A DNA stretch of 64,000 nucleotides from Halosaccharopolyspora lacisalsi (GTDB lineage Bacteria; Actinomycetota; Actinomycetes; Mycobacteriales; Pseudonocardiaceae): positions 412,562 through 476,561 of the forward strand of contig NZ_JACGWZ010000005.1 in the NCBI RefSeq assembly GCF_014137975.1, read 5' to 3'. Positions 9,539 through 17,876 of the stretch are shown one piece after another; position 1 is the first letter of the stretch, and each line of letters starts with the position of its first letter. The position numbers and the translations under genes are program-made. Below the pieces are notes generated by a model. It ran no database searches. It was not told the origin of the DNA and was given only the letters and a program-made list of their open reading frames with translations.

Positions 9539-9724
9539 TCAAGCGGCCAACACGCGGTGAGCTCCGCACTCGCGGCAGATCAAGCGGTCGCTCAGTCCGC
9601 GTGCGAACTCGTGGGGAGTGTCTTCTTCCAGGGCGTGTTGGCCGCAGTCACCACAAGCCGACATCGAGGTGCTCGTGGTGGTCGGTGCTTCGGAATCCGG
9701 ACGAGCACCGGGCTTCGTCGTCAT
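9539..9724 (-). CDS. Small zinc-ribbon-like protein
   Basis: A 61-residue protein with two CxxC pairs (CGDC near 24 and CREC near 51), which should bind one zinc. The first 20 residues are polar and probably disordered (GARPDSEAPTTTSTS). The ATG at 9724 follows AGGAG. I do not recognise a named family. A stable hairpin lies 27 bp upstream, between it and another small gene on the same strand. Confidence 0.6.
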   Translation of the reverse strand: MTTKPGARPDSEAPTTTSTSMSACGDCGQHALEEDTPHEFARGLSDRLICRECGAHRVLAA

Positions 9725-9750
9725 CAGCAGCTCCTGCGGCTTCACGTGGT

Positions 9751-9787
9751 AGCAGCCACCGGGCCTGCGGCCGGTCCGGTGGCTGCT
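9751..9787 (-). terminator. Strong hairpin between two small genes
   Basis: Perfect 12-bp arms, AGCAGCCACCGG (9751-9762) and CCGGTGGCTGCT (9776-9787), enclose a 13-nt loop. On the minus strand it follows the 40-residue ORF by about 48 bp and precedes the zinc-ribbon start by 27 bp. It could be a terminator or a leader attenuator. Confidence 0.5.
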
Positions 9788-9834
9788 GGTTCTACTGGTG
9801 TGGGAAGGACGCGGACGGTGGATGATCTGTTCCC

Positions 9835-9957
9835 TCAGGGCCGACTGATCGGCTGTGGGGCTTGGGAGGTCTTCACGGAGCCCTGCCCGTACATGACCTC
9901 CCGGCAACGGTTGAGCTCGCGGGCGAAGGTGCTCAAGCGGGTCCACAGCACAGCCAT
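9835..9957 (-). CDS. Small 40-residue protein, unknown
   Basis: A short ORF starting at ATG 9957 with a near-perfect Shine-Dalgarno AAAGGAG eight bases upstream, the best ribosome site in this stretch. The product begins MAVLWTRLSTFARELNRC, an amphipathic basic helix with one cysteine, and ends in a polar tail rich in Gln, Pro and Ser. No family is recognised. A role with the neighbouring zinc-ribbon gene is possible but unproven; it might also be a leader peptide for the downstream hairpin. Confidence 0.45.
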   Translation of the reverse strand: MAVLWTRLSTFARELNRCREVMYGQGSVKTSQAPQPISRP

Positions 9958-10089
9958 CGGAGTACTCCTTTGTATCGTGAGGTCTGTGATCGAGGTCCGG
10001 ACAACTACCGGCCACCAGCGGAATCCCCACGGCGCTTCGGGTTTACACATCGCCGCCGAAACAAATACGTGCTGTTACCAGGGGGGGGT

Positions 10090-11332
10090 TCAGCAGCCGG
10101 GAAACGCTGCTCCGCAAGGGTGGAACGGTTCCCGGTGACCACGGAAAGCGGTCGTGCACTCGGCCACCGCACCGGGCCGGAACTCGGTGACCCGGCCCGC
10201 GGCGGCCAACGACGCCAGCGTCGTACCTCCCAGGTAGATCGCGCCCAGTTCGGTCGACGACAGCCGCAGCTCGGCGCGCTCCCGCGTGCGCTCGCACGTG
10301 ACCGAGTCACCGTCGGCCTGCAGCCGGTAGTGCCCGGCGTTCCAGGGGCAGAAGGGGTCGGTGACCTCGAGGACCACGTCCAGCGGTGTCGCGTAGCGAC
10401 GTGCCGCCAGCGCCCGGTCGATGTCGACCAGCCGCACCCACACCCGGTCGATCATCGTCGAGCGCACCGCTCGCGCGTCGAGCAGCAGATGCGGCAGCGG
10501 CTCGTCGAGCGCCGCTTCGTAGCTGATCCACGGATGCAGGTCGATGTCGGCGAGGAAGCGCCACACCGCGGCGTGGGCCTGCCGCGTCGTGGCCACCAGC
10601 TCGATGACCCGGACCGTGCTGTCGGGGTCGTCGTCGCCGGTGCCCTTGAGTCGGTAGATCGCGTAGCCGGTGACGGCGCCGTCCGGCTCCCGGTGAACGG
10701 CGAAGCGCAGCGCGGTCGCGCCCCCGCGGACGTGCTCCTCGTCGTAGAGGCGGGCTCGCCAGAACCTGTCCGGACGGTCGAGCCAGCCGACCGAACGGCG
10801 GCGAACCGCGTCGTAGACCGGCTCGATCAGCGGTCGGGCCTCGGCGCGATCGACCAACCGGATGCTTCCCCGGCCGAGGTCGACATCGGGGCGAAACCGC
10901 ATGGACCGCTTCTCGCCGCGCATCCGCAGACCGTGCGTGGCGATGCCGTAACCGAAGCGGCCGTAGATCGTGGCCTCCGAGGCGTGCAGCGCGGCGATCG
11001 GCTCGCCGCGTTCGTGGAGCTCGGTGAGCTGCTTGCGCATCATCGACGTGAGAACTCCTCGACGCCGGTGCGTGGGGGGAGACGCCGACTCCGGCCACAC
11101 CCGCGACCGGTTGCACGGTGCCCGGGATCGTCATCTCGCGGGTGAAGATCGCTGCCCCCGCTATCGGGACATCGTCGTCGAACGCGGCGATCGTGCGATC
11201 GAGCTCGACGACGGATCGCTCGTGCGTCAGGTCCGCGTCGTTCCGGTCCTCGCCGTAGGTGTTGGCGATCATCCGAGTCCAGGTCTCGAACTCGTCGTCG
11301 CCGATGGAGCGCAGGGGGTACGGATCGTCCAT
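10090..11332 (-). pseudogene. Eis-family GNAT acetyltransferase with a homopolymer frameshift
   Basis: If intact this would be a 413-residue GNAT protein of the Eis type (tandem acetyltransferase fold plus sterol-carrier-like C-terminus), which acetylates amines such as aminoglycosides or peptides. The N-terminal frame (11332 down to about 11080) reads MDDPYPLRSIGDDEFETW through VAGVGVSP. The acetyl-CoA loop THRRRGVLTSMMR and all the rest are in the next frame. The break coincides with a run of six G (11074-11079); removing one restores VSPTHRRRGV. The C-terminal PGAVAECTTAFRG segment fits the family. It could be phase-variable, mutated or mis-sequenced. Confidence 0.78.
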
Positions 11333-11430
11333 TTCGCCGGTGTACCCGATACCGCTCTCGGTCGGCGATCGAATTTCCTTCGCGGAGATTCCGTCGGGTC
11401 TCCCTCACCCGGAGACCCGGCATCAATTGT

Positions 11431-11460
11431 CTTGACTTCGACTGAACTTCAAGTTCTACG
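11431..11460 (+). promoter_or_regulatory. Putative promoter for the quinone-oxidoreductase-like gene
   Basis: TTGACT at 11432-11437 and TCTACG at 11455-11460 are 17 bp apart, 39 bp upstream of the start at 11499. A partial dyad CTTGA ... TCAAG (11431-11435 and 11449-11453) overlaps it and could be a regulator site. Confidence 0.4.
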
Positions 11461-11498
11461 GTGCGCGCACTGATCGGTCGAGGGAGAGGACTGCTGTC

Positions 11499-12467
11499 AT
11501 GCGCGCGATCCAGGTTGCTGAATTCGGTGGCCCCGAGGTGCTGGTTGCCGGGGAGGTCCCTGATCCGCTCCCGGGTCCGGGGGAGGTCGTGGTGGGGGTG
11601 GAGGCCGCCGACGTCATCTACCTCGACACGCTGCTGCGCTCCGGCTGGGGTGGAGACACCTTTCCTCTGCAACTCCCGTACGTGCCCGGTGGCGGCGGTG
11701 CGGGAAGGGTCCTGTCCGTCGGTGAGGGCGTGGATCCCGGATGGATCGGGCGCCACGTCCTCGCGAGGTCCGCCACCGGATATGCCGAGAAAATCGCCGC
11801 CGACGTGGCGGGTGTCGTGGAAGTGCCCGCCGAGTTGGGCTCTCCCGAAGCGGCTGCTCTGCTGCACGACGGCGCCACCGCGCTCAGCTTCGCCCGCCTG
11901 GCGGAGATCGGGGAAGGTGAACGGGTGGTGGTGGCTGCCGCGGCCGGCGGTGCCGGCACGTTGCTGGTGCAACTGGCCCGCGAATCCGGTGCCCGAGTGA
12001 TCGCGGCGGCTCGCGGCGAACGCAAGCTGGCGCTCGCCCGCGAACTGGGTGCCGAAGTCGCGGTCGACTACTCGAAGGAGGGCTGGACGCATCGGGTGTA
12101 CGAGGCGACGGGTGGAGCGGGAGTCGACCTGGCTTTCGACGGTGCGGGTGGAAAGCTCGGCAAGGTGCTGTTCGAGACCGTGGCCGAGGGAGGCCGGTTC
12201 GTCACCTACGGCACTTCCGGGGGCGAATTCGCCGGAATCGACCCGTGGGTGGCCGAGCGGCGGGATGTCACGGTGATGAATCCGCTGGAGCGCGGACCGC
12301 ACGACCAAGCCACCGTTCGGGACCTGCTCACGCGGGCGCTCGCGTTCGCGGCGCGGGGACGACTGCGTCCGTCCATCGGTGCGACCTACCCGCTGGATCG
12401 AGCTCGGGAGGCTCACGCCGCGCTCGCCGAGCGCAGCACCGTCGGCAAGTCGCTGCTGATCAACTGA
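11499..12467 (+). CDS. Quinone-oxidoreductase-like MDR zinc-free dehydrogenase
   Basis: A 322-residue medium-chain reductase of the QOR type. MRAIQVAEFGGPEVLV opens a GroES-like domain, LLHDGATALSFARLAEIGEGERVVV leads into AAAGGAGTLLVQLARESGARV, the NADPH-binding Rossmann loop. The usual catalytic Cys/His zinc ligands are absent, as in quinone reductases. It is divergent from the Eis-like gene and convergent with the next MDR gene, 21 bp away. Likely reduces a quinone or enone. Confidence 0.88.
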   Translation: MRAIQVAEFGGPEVLVAGEVPDPLPGPGEVVVGVEAADVIYLDTLLRSGWGGDTFPLQLPYVPGGGGAGRVLSVGEGVDPGWIGRHVLARSATGYAEKIAADVAGVVEVPAELGSPEAAALLHDGATALSFARLAEIGEGERVVVAAAAGGAGTLLVQLARESGARVIAAARGERKLALARELGAEVAVDYSKEGWTHRVYEATGGAGVDLAFDGAGGKLGKVLFETVAEGGRFVTYGTSGGEFAGIDPWVAERRDVTVMNPLERGPHDQATVRDLLTRALAFAARGRLRPSIGATYPLDRAREAHAALAERSTVGKSLLIN

Positions 12468-12488
12468 CCTGGGCCTCCGCGTGGTGGG

Positions 12489-13526
12489 TCAGGGAGTAAT
12501 GACGATCTTGCCGACGTGCTCGCCGTCGAGGAAGCGTTGCTGCGCCCGATGGATGTCGGCCAGCGTGTGTCGCTCCGCGACGCGGGGGCGGACGGAGCCG
12601 GAGCGGGCGAGCTCGACGAGTTCACCGAAGTGCCGTGGCGTGTGCATCGAGGAACCGATCAGTCGGAGGTTGTGCAGGTAGAGGCGACGCAGGTCGAAGG
12701 GCACCACCGCGCCGGCCACGGCTCCGGCGACGACCCAGCGGCCGTCGTCGCGCAGCAGCGGCATCAGTCGCTCGACCCAGGGGCCACCGGCGACGTCGGC
12801 GACCAGGTCCGGTCCGGAAGGAACCAGCGAGGTGAGTTGTTCGGCGATGCCCTCGGACTCGCGGAAGAGGGTGTGGGTCGCGCCCGCCTCCTCGACGAGG
12901 GCGCTCTTGGTGCTGCTGGTCAGTGCCACGACCGTGGCGCCACGCGCGGAGGCCAGCTGCACCAGTGCCAGCCCGACACCTCCGGAGGCTCCCGTGACCA
13001 GGACCGTTTCCCCGCCGCGGAGCTCAGCTCGTTCGAGCATGCCCATCGCGGTTCCGTAGGCCACCGGCAGGCATGCCAGCTGCTCGTCCGCCAGGGGCGA
13101 TTCGGTGACGTCGTGAGCCTGGCCGCTCGGAACGACCACGCACTCGGCGAAGCCGCCGTCGGCCTCGCTGCCCAGCAGGCCGGTCGGTGGTGCCTGGTCG
13201 CTCTCCTCGAGGTAGCTCGCGGGATCGACAAGCACTCGGAGCCCGATTCGCTCGGTCGCCACACCGGGGCCGACCGCGGCGATCACGCCGGCGATGTCAC
13301 CACCCTGGATGCGGGGGAACGTGAGGGGGCCGCGCCAACCGGCTTTGGCGTCCGGTCGCCCCGGGAGGCCGTAGGTGCCCTCGCGCGTCCAGATGTCGGT
13401 GTTGTTCAGCGCGCTCGCCCGTACTCGGACCAGCACTTCACCCGCCGCAGGTACCGGATCGGCCACATCCCGGCGGTATTCGAGTTTTTCCGGACCACCG
13501 TGCCCGGTCAGCACCACCGCACGCAC
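12489..13526 (-). CDS. MDR alcohol dehydrogenase-like protein
   Basis: A 345-residue NADPH-dependent MDR-family protein: MRAVVLTGHGGPEKLEY start, ASALNNTDIWTREG, FPRIQGGDIAGVIAAVG, and VLVTGASGGVGLALVQLA for cofactor binding. The HFGELVELARSGSVRP C-terminus is typical. It is divergent from a truncated TetR gene with the operator at 13540-13557 in between, so it was probably the repressor's target and may now be expressed without control (inference). Confidence 0.87.
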   Translation of the reverse strand: MRAVVLTGHGGPEKLEYRRDVADPVPAAGEVLVRVRASALNNTDIWTREGTYGLPGRPDAKAGWRGPLTFPRIQGGDIAGVIAAVGPGVATERIGLRVLVDPASYLEESDQAPPTGLLGSEADGGFAECVVVPSGQAHDVTESPLADEQLACLPVAYGTAMGMLERAELRGGETVLVTGASGGVGLALVQLASARGATVVALTSSTKSALVEEAGATHTLFRESEGIAEQLTSLVPSGPDLVADVAGGPWVERLMPLLRDDGRWVVAGAVAGAVVPFDLRRLYLHNLRLIGSSMHTPRHFGELVELARSGSVRPRVAERHTLADIHRAQQRFLDGEHVGKIVITP

Positions 13527-13539
13527 AGATTACCTCCTC

Positions 13540-13557
13540 GGTATACCGACTGGTATA
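13540..13557. promoter_or_regulatory. TetR-type operator upstream of the MDR gene
   Basis: A perfect TATACC-GACT-GGTATA dyad at 13542-13557, extended by GGTATACC at 13540-13547. It lies 14-31 bp before the MDR start (13526) and about 54 bp before the TetR start (13611). This is a common operator type for small TetR/AcrR repressors of MDR genes. Confidence 0.6.
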
Positions 13558-13610
13558 GTAGCAGGGTGCCGCATCGGTCGCGACAGGTAATCCCACCGGT
13601 AGGAATAGTC

Positions 13611-13823
13611 GTGTCGGACAGGGACGGGACGACGGTGGCCGGGCGCCACCTGCTCGAAGCCACCGCGGGGAGGTTCTACGCCGACGGCGTCAACACCGTC
13701 GGCGTCGCCGCGATCGCCGAGGCCGCCGAGGTCACCAAGAGGACGCTCTACGACTGCTTCGGTTCCAAGAGCGGGTTGGTCGTGGTTTATCCGGAGGATC
13801 GCCCCGATCGGGCACGCTTCGGG
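13611..13823 (+). pseudogene. TetR-family regulator, 5' remnant only
   Basis: From GTG 13611 (GGTAGGA upstream) the product starts MSDRDGTTVAGRHLLEATAGRF-like, followed by a complete TetR helix-turn-helix (GVAAIAEAAEVTKRTLYDCFGSKS around residues 26-54). Homology stops at about residue 62. The following sequence is antisense to the convergent ABC-F gene, whose stop is at 13824. The whole ligand domain (some 120 residues) is therefore missing, apparently by a deletion joining the two genes. The remaining fragment could not dimerise normally. Confidence 0.72.
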
Positions 13824-15491
13824 TTATCCCGCTTCGTCGGTCCAGACCGGGGAGGACGTTTCGCGGACCCGCCCGTCACCGTGGAAGGTCAGAAAGCGGT
13901 CGAAGGAACGGGCGAACCAACGGTCGTGGGTCACGGCGAGCACGGTGCCGTCGAAGGAGTCCAGACCCGATTGGAGTGCATCGGCCGAAACGAGATCGAG
14001 GTTGTCAGTGGGTTCGTCGAGCAGCAGCAGGTTCGCTCCCTCCAGCTCGACCAGCAGAATCTGCAGTCGGGCCTGCTGTCCGCCGGAGAGCGTGTCGAAC
14101 CGCTGGTGGGCTGCCTGAACGATGTCGTAGCGGGCCAGCGCTTTGCTGGCCTCCTCGCGTGGCATCCCCGAACGACGTCTGCCGCCTCCGGTGAGCAGCT
14201 CCAGCAGTGTACGCCCGGCGAACTCGGGATGCTCGTGGGTCTGGGCGAACCAGCCGGGCACCACCCGTGCTCCCAGTCGGGCGTCGCCGGTGTGCGGGAC
14301 CGGGGTCAGCGCCTGCTGCTCGAGCTCCGTGGCGCGGTCGCCGTCGCTGCCGCCGCGGGCCAGCAGCCGCAGGAAGTGCGACTTCCCCGAGCCGTTGGCG
14401 CCGAGCACCGCGCTCCGCTCGCCGTAGCGGAACTCGGCGGTGAACGGCTCGGTCAGCGCGTCCAGCACGAGATTCTCGCAGATCACCGCACGTTTGCCGG
14501 TGCGCGAACCTCGCAGGAGCATGTGGACGCGCTGGGTCCGGGGCACCGCTTCGGGGGGACCGGCTTGGTCGAACTTGCGCAGCCGCGTGCGCGCGGCCTG
14601 GTACCGCGCGGCCATCCCGTCGTTGTCGGCGGCCTTCTGCTTGAGCTCGTTGACCAAGCGCAGCAGTTTGGCCCGCTCCTCGTCCCACCGTCGGCGCAGC
14701 TCGTCCAGCCGTGAGATCCGGTCCGCACGGGCCTGCTCGTACGTGGCGAAACCACCGCCGTGCACCCACACCCGGTTGCCGGCCGCTCCCAGCTCCACCG
14801 TCACGACGCGGGTGGCGGTGCGATGCAGGAGTTCGCGGTCGTGCGAGACGAACAGCACCGTTTTCGGCGTCTCGCGGAGACGTTGCTCCAGCCACTGCTT
14901 GCCCGGCACGTCGAGGTAGTTGTCCGGCTCGTCCAGCAACAACACTCCGTCCGGACCCCGCAACAGCGCTTCCAGGGCGAGTCGTTTCTGCTCTCCGCCC
15001 GAGAGAGTCCGCAGTTCGCGGTACTTGGCTCGCTCGTAGATCAGGCCGAGCGCGGCGACGCAGCAGCGGTCCCAGGAAGCCTCGGCCTCGTAGCCTCCCG
15101 TGTCGGTGTACTCGGTGATCGCCTCGGCGTAGGCGAGCTGCGTGGCGTCGTCGTCCTGCTCGATCAGCCTGTCCTCCGCCGCGTCGAGATTCCGTCCCGC
15201 TGTGCGCAGGCGCGGTGTGGCCACCGACAGCAGCAGGTCCCGCACCGTCGAGTCATCCTGAGCGTGGCCGATGAACTGGGGCATGACACCCAGCCCGCCG
15301 GAACGGGCCACCGAGCCCTCGTGCGGATCGAGATCACCGGAGACCAGCCGCAGCAACGTCGACTTCCCCGTACCGTTCGGGCCGATCAGCGCGGCCTTGA
15401 CGCCCTCGCCCACGCGAAACGACACGTCATCGAGCAGCGGCTGCCCGTCCGGCAGCACGTGGTGCACCTTCTGCAGGTCGACGTGTCCCAC
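13824..15491 (-). CDS. ABC-F family ATPase (ribosome-associated/antibiotic-resistance type)
   Basis: A 555-residue soluble protein with two ABC domains and no membrane segments. Domain 1 has Walker A GPNGTGKST (about 37-45), signature LSGGEQKRLALE and Walker B VLLLDEPDNYLDV. A basic coiled-coil linker follows (RRRWDEERAKLLRLVNEL). Domain 2 has GANGSGKSH, LSGGQQARLQI and LLLLDEPTDNLDL. The D2 Walker A ends in His instead of Ser/Thr, a feature to note. Members dislodge drugs from, or tune, the ribosome. GTG 15491 is preceded by GAGGAG. The 3' end abuts the truncated TetR. Confidence 0.9.
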   Translation of the reverse strand: MGHVDLQKVHHVLPDGQPLLDDVSFRVGEGVKAALIGPNGTGKSTLLRLVSGDLDPHEGSVARSGGLGVMPQFIGHAQDDSTVRDLLLSVATPRLRTAGRNLDAAEDRLIEQDDDATQLAYAEAITEYTDTGGYEAEASWDRCCVAALGLIYERAKYRELRTLSGGEQKRLALEALLRGPDGVLLLDEPDNYLDVPGKQWLEQRLRETPKTVLFVSHDRELLHRTATRVVTVELGAAGNRVWVHGGGFATYEQARADRISRLDELRRRWDEERAKLLRLVNELKQKAADNDGMAARYQAARTRLRKFDQAGPPEAVPRTQRVHMLLRGSRTGKRAVICENLVLDALTEPFTAEFRYGERSAVLGANGSGKSHFLRLLARGGSDGDRATELEQQALTPVPHTGDARLGARVVPGWFAQTHEHPEFAGRTLLELLTGGGRRRSGMPREEASKALARYDIVQAAHQRFDTLSGGQQARLQILLVELEGANLLLLDEPTDNLDLVSADALQSGLDSFDGTVLAVTHDRWFARSFDRFLTFHGDGRVRETSSPVWTDEAG

Positions 15492-15628
15492 GGCGGTCGG
15501 CTCCTCACGGTGCTGAGTCCTGACGGCGTTCGAGGCCGCGACGGTGCTGCGGCCGAATCACGACGCCGGTATGTATAACTCGCGGCAGCTCGAGTCCGCG
15601 ACGTGTTTTTCGACCGGGGTTCGTCCGC

Positions 15629-16681
15629 TCAGGGCACGGGAGCGGGCTTGGTCGCGGGATCGCCGTCGATGGCTTTCGCCATGCGCGGCACCAGTTCGTC
15701 GAGAGCGATGGGCAGACTCAGCGCGCTGCTGAAGGACAGGGCTCCGTTGATCGGACTCATCTGGGGCAGGGGGATGTCGCGACCTCGGCGCGCGACGTCG
15801 AGCCGCCGGTAGATGGGTTCCTCCGCGATGCTCGTCTCCCGCGAGCCGTACACGCCCAGCAGCAGTACGTCGGCCTCCAGCGCCCCCAGGTGTTCGAGGC
15901 TGAGTTTCACGGGGGCGTGGTCGGCGTCGCCGGAGAACAGCTTCTCGGCCGCGGCGGGGAGGGTGAAGCCGAGCGAGTTCAGGAAGCGGGGCGCCGGACC
16001 GGTGGCGTAGGCGTAGACCGATCCGTTGATGGAGGTGGCCAACAGCCCCGTCGCGCCCCGGAACTCGGGCTGCGTGGTGCGCGCGTGCTCGAACCGTTGC
16101 TCGATGTTCGCGACGATTCGCCCCGCCTGGTCGGTCCGGCCCAGCGCCCGGCCGGTGGGGCGGGTCAGCTCCTGCCAGGGTGCTCCGTAGTCGGGATGGT
16201 CACCGGGTTGGGCGATGGTCGGAGCGAACCGGGACAGCGCGTCGTACTGCTGCTCGGTCATCCCCGAGTTCATGCCGAGCACGAGATCCGGTCGCAGGGC
16301 CGCGATCCGCTCGACGTCGAGGTCCTGCCTGGGGAGGGAGGCCGGGACCTCGCGCTGCCCGAGCTTGTCGGTGGCCCAGGGCCACAGAGCTCCCGGATGG
16401 TCCCCGAACCACTCACGCGCCGCGACCGGTGCGCTTCCCAGCGCCAGCACGTAGTCCTGTTCGGTCAGACCCACGGTGACCACTCTGCGGGGTGGCGCGG
16501 GGATCTCGGTGGTGCCGTACCGGTGTTCGACGGTGACGGGGAAGCCCGCGGACTCTCCAGAGGACTCGGAGGACTGCCGGGAAGGACCGCACGCCGCGGT
16601 CAACAGCAACATGCCCATGCCGCCGAGCACGTGTCTCCGGGTCGGAGCGCTGCTTCCGGAATCGAGGCCGGTCGAGAACAT
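15629..16681 (-). CDS. Iron-siderophore ABC transporter substrate-binding lipoprotein
   Basis: A 350-residue extracellular lipoprotein: twin-Arg start PTRRHVLGGMGMLLLTAACG with the lipobox cysteine near 33, then a linker rich in Ser. Helical-backbone binding-protein features follow (RRVVTVGLTEQDYVLALG, LRPDLVLGMNSGMTEQQYD, and the terminal DELVPRMAKAI). It should deliver ferric siderophores to a permease not present in this window. ATG 16681 with AAAGGTG at -8 is preferred over GTG 16717, which would leave almost no leader after the iron box. Iron repression through IdeR/DmdR is expected. Confidence 0.87.
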   Translation of the reverse strand: MFSTGLDSGSSAPTRRHVLGGMGMLLLTAACGPSRQSSESSGESAGFPVTVEHRYGTTEIPAPPRRVVTVGLTEQDYVLALGSAPVAAREWFGDHPGALWPWATDKLGQREVPASLPRQDLDVERIAALRPDLVLGMNSGMTEQQYDALSRFAPTIAQPGDHPDYGAPWQELTRPTGRALGRTDQAGRIVANIEQRFEHARTTQPEFRGATGLLATSINGSVYAYATGPAPRFLNSLGFTLPAAAEKLFSGDADHAPVKLSLEHLGALEADVLLLGVYGSRETSIAEEPIYRRLDVARRGRDIPLPQMSPINGALSFSSALSLPIALDELVPRMAKAIDGDPATKPAPVP

Positions 16682-16725
16682 GGGGCACCTTTCGGTCCGC
16701 GTGTGGTCGGGATTCACCCTTAAAT

Positions 16726-16744
16726 CAAGGTTAGGCTAACCTAA
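16726..16744. promoter_or_regulatory. IdeR/DmdR iron box
   Basis: CAAGGTTAGGCTAACCTAA matches the actinobacterial iron box (TTAGGTTAGGCTAACCTAA) in 17 of 19 positions. It lies 45 bp before the lipoprotein start and is also upstream of the divergent thioesterase. Confidence 0.8.
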
Positions 16745-16821
16745 TGAATCCGGCGGGTGCGGGTTTCGTGCTGCGATGCTCGTCACAGCCTCGGCGGCGT
16801 GCCGTGTATTACGGTCCGGGG

Positions 16822-17655
16822 ATGATCGGAGACGAGGGGCGGGTGTCGGCCTCCGGTCCGACACTTCTCGAGCTGCTGGATCTCGAAGAACTCGACCGCG
16901 ACCTCTACCGGGCGGGCACGGTCTTCGACGATCCCTTCGCGCTCTACGGTGGTCAGGTCGCCGCGCAGGCCCTGCTGGCGGCGGGAAGCACCGTGCCGCG
17001 GGACCGGCTGGTGCATTCGTTGCACGGCTACTACCTGCGTCCGGGAAACGCCTCGCAGCCGACGATCTTTCGGGTGGATCGCGACCGCGACGGAGGTTCC
17101 TTCAGTTCCCGCCGAGTCGTGGCGACCCAGGACGGTGAGGTCGTCTTCAGCATGTCGTGCTCCTTCCACCGCCTCGAACCCGGCCTCGACCGCGAGGCGC
17201 ACCCCGCCGCGGAGGTGGCCGCACCGGAGGACTCCTGCGACTACGAGCTGCCGCGCCTGTTCTCGATGCGGGCCCGGCTACCGCCGCAGCCGTATCCCGA
17301 CGCGCGGTGGCCCACCCGGTTCTGGTCCCGTTGCGCGCTGGAACTGCCGAAGGATCCGCTGCTGCACTCGTGCGTGCTGACCTACCTGTCCGACATCTCC
17401 AGCGGTTCGGCGCCGCTGGGGGAGGGTGACATCGGTTCGGGTCCCAGCCTCGACCACGCGGTGTGGTTCCATCGGCAGGCCACGTTGGACGACTGGGTGC
17501 TGATGGACCTTCAGCCGCAGACCGTGGCCGCCGGACGTGGCTGGTACACGGGAACGATGCGCAGCCGCACCGGTGAACTGGTGGCCAGCCTCACCCAGGA
17601 GACCCTGTTCCGGGCCAAGCGGCCATCCACCGGGGAGTCCGACACCTCCCGGTGA
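16822..17655 (+). CDS. Acyl-CoA thioesterase II (TesB-like)
   Basis: A 277-residue double-hotdog thioesterase that hydrolyses acyl-CoA. LLELLDLEELDRDLYRG-type N-terminus, DDPFALYGGQVAAQALLAA, RLVHSLHGYYLRPG and SFSSRRVVATQDGEV in hotdog 1; SLDHAVWFHR and DDWVLMDLQPQTVAAGRGWYTG in hotdog 2. ATG 16822 is chosen; the ATG at 16744 overlaps the iron box and gives an unmatched basic extension. It shares its upstream region with the siderophore lipoprotein. Confidence 0.87.
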   Translation: MIGDEGRVSASGPTLLELLDLEELDRDLYRAGTVFDDPFALYGGQVAAQALLAAGSTVPRDRLVHSLHGYYLRPGNASQPTIFRVDRDRDGGSFSSRRVVATQDGEVVFSMSCSFHRLEPGLDREAHPAAEVAAPEDSCDYELPRLFSMRARLPPQPYPDARWPTRFWSRCALELPKDPLLHSCVLTYLSDISSGSAPLGEGDIGSGPSLDHAVWFHRQATLDDWVLMDLQPQTVAAGRGWYTGTMRSRTGELVASLTQETLFRAKRPSTGESDTSR

Positions 17656-17876
17656 CCGAACCGGAGGGTGCGCGGGCCCGTCGTCGCGGCGGCGGAACGA
17701 GCACGTTGCTATGATCATGGTGTCCGGTGGTGACCGAGTCGGGTACCCGTGTCGCGGGCGGGTGGTCCGCACCGGTTCGTGGAGATCGCTGGGGGTCGTG
17801 CCCGCGGAGCGGGCACGGTCACCGACCGGAAATTCCCCGGTTTCGTTCGTGGGGACGGCGTCGAAGGAAAGGCAGC

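Noticed and set aside
11431..11453. MerR/SoxR-like dyad in the QOR promoter
   Set aside because: Only the outer 5 bp pair; inner positions do not, and the spacer is 17 rather than 19-20 bp. Kept only as a possible operator.
12516..14714. A 732-codon plus-strand ORF across the TetR remnant and ABC-F gene
   Set aside because: Most of it is antisense to the ABC-F and MDR genes and has no domain; only the TetR piece is real.
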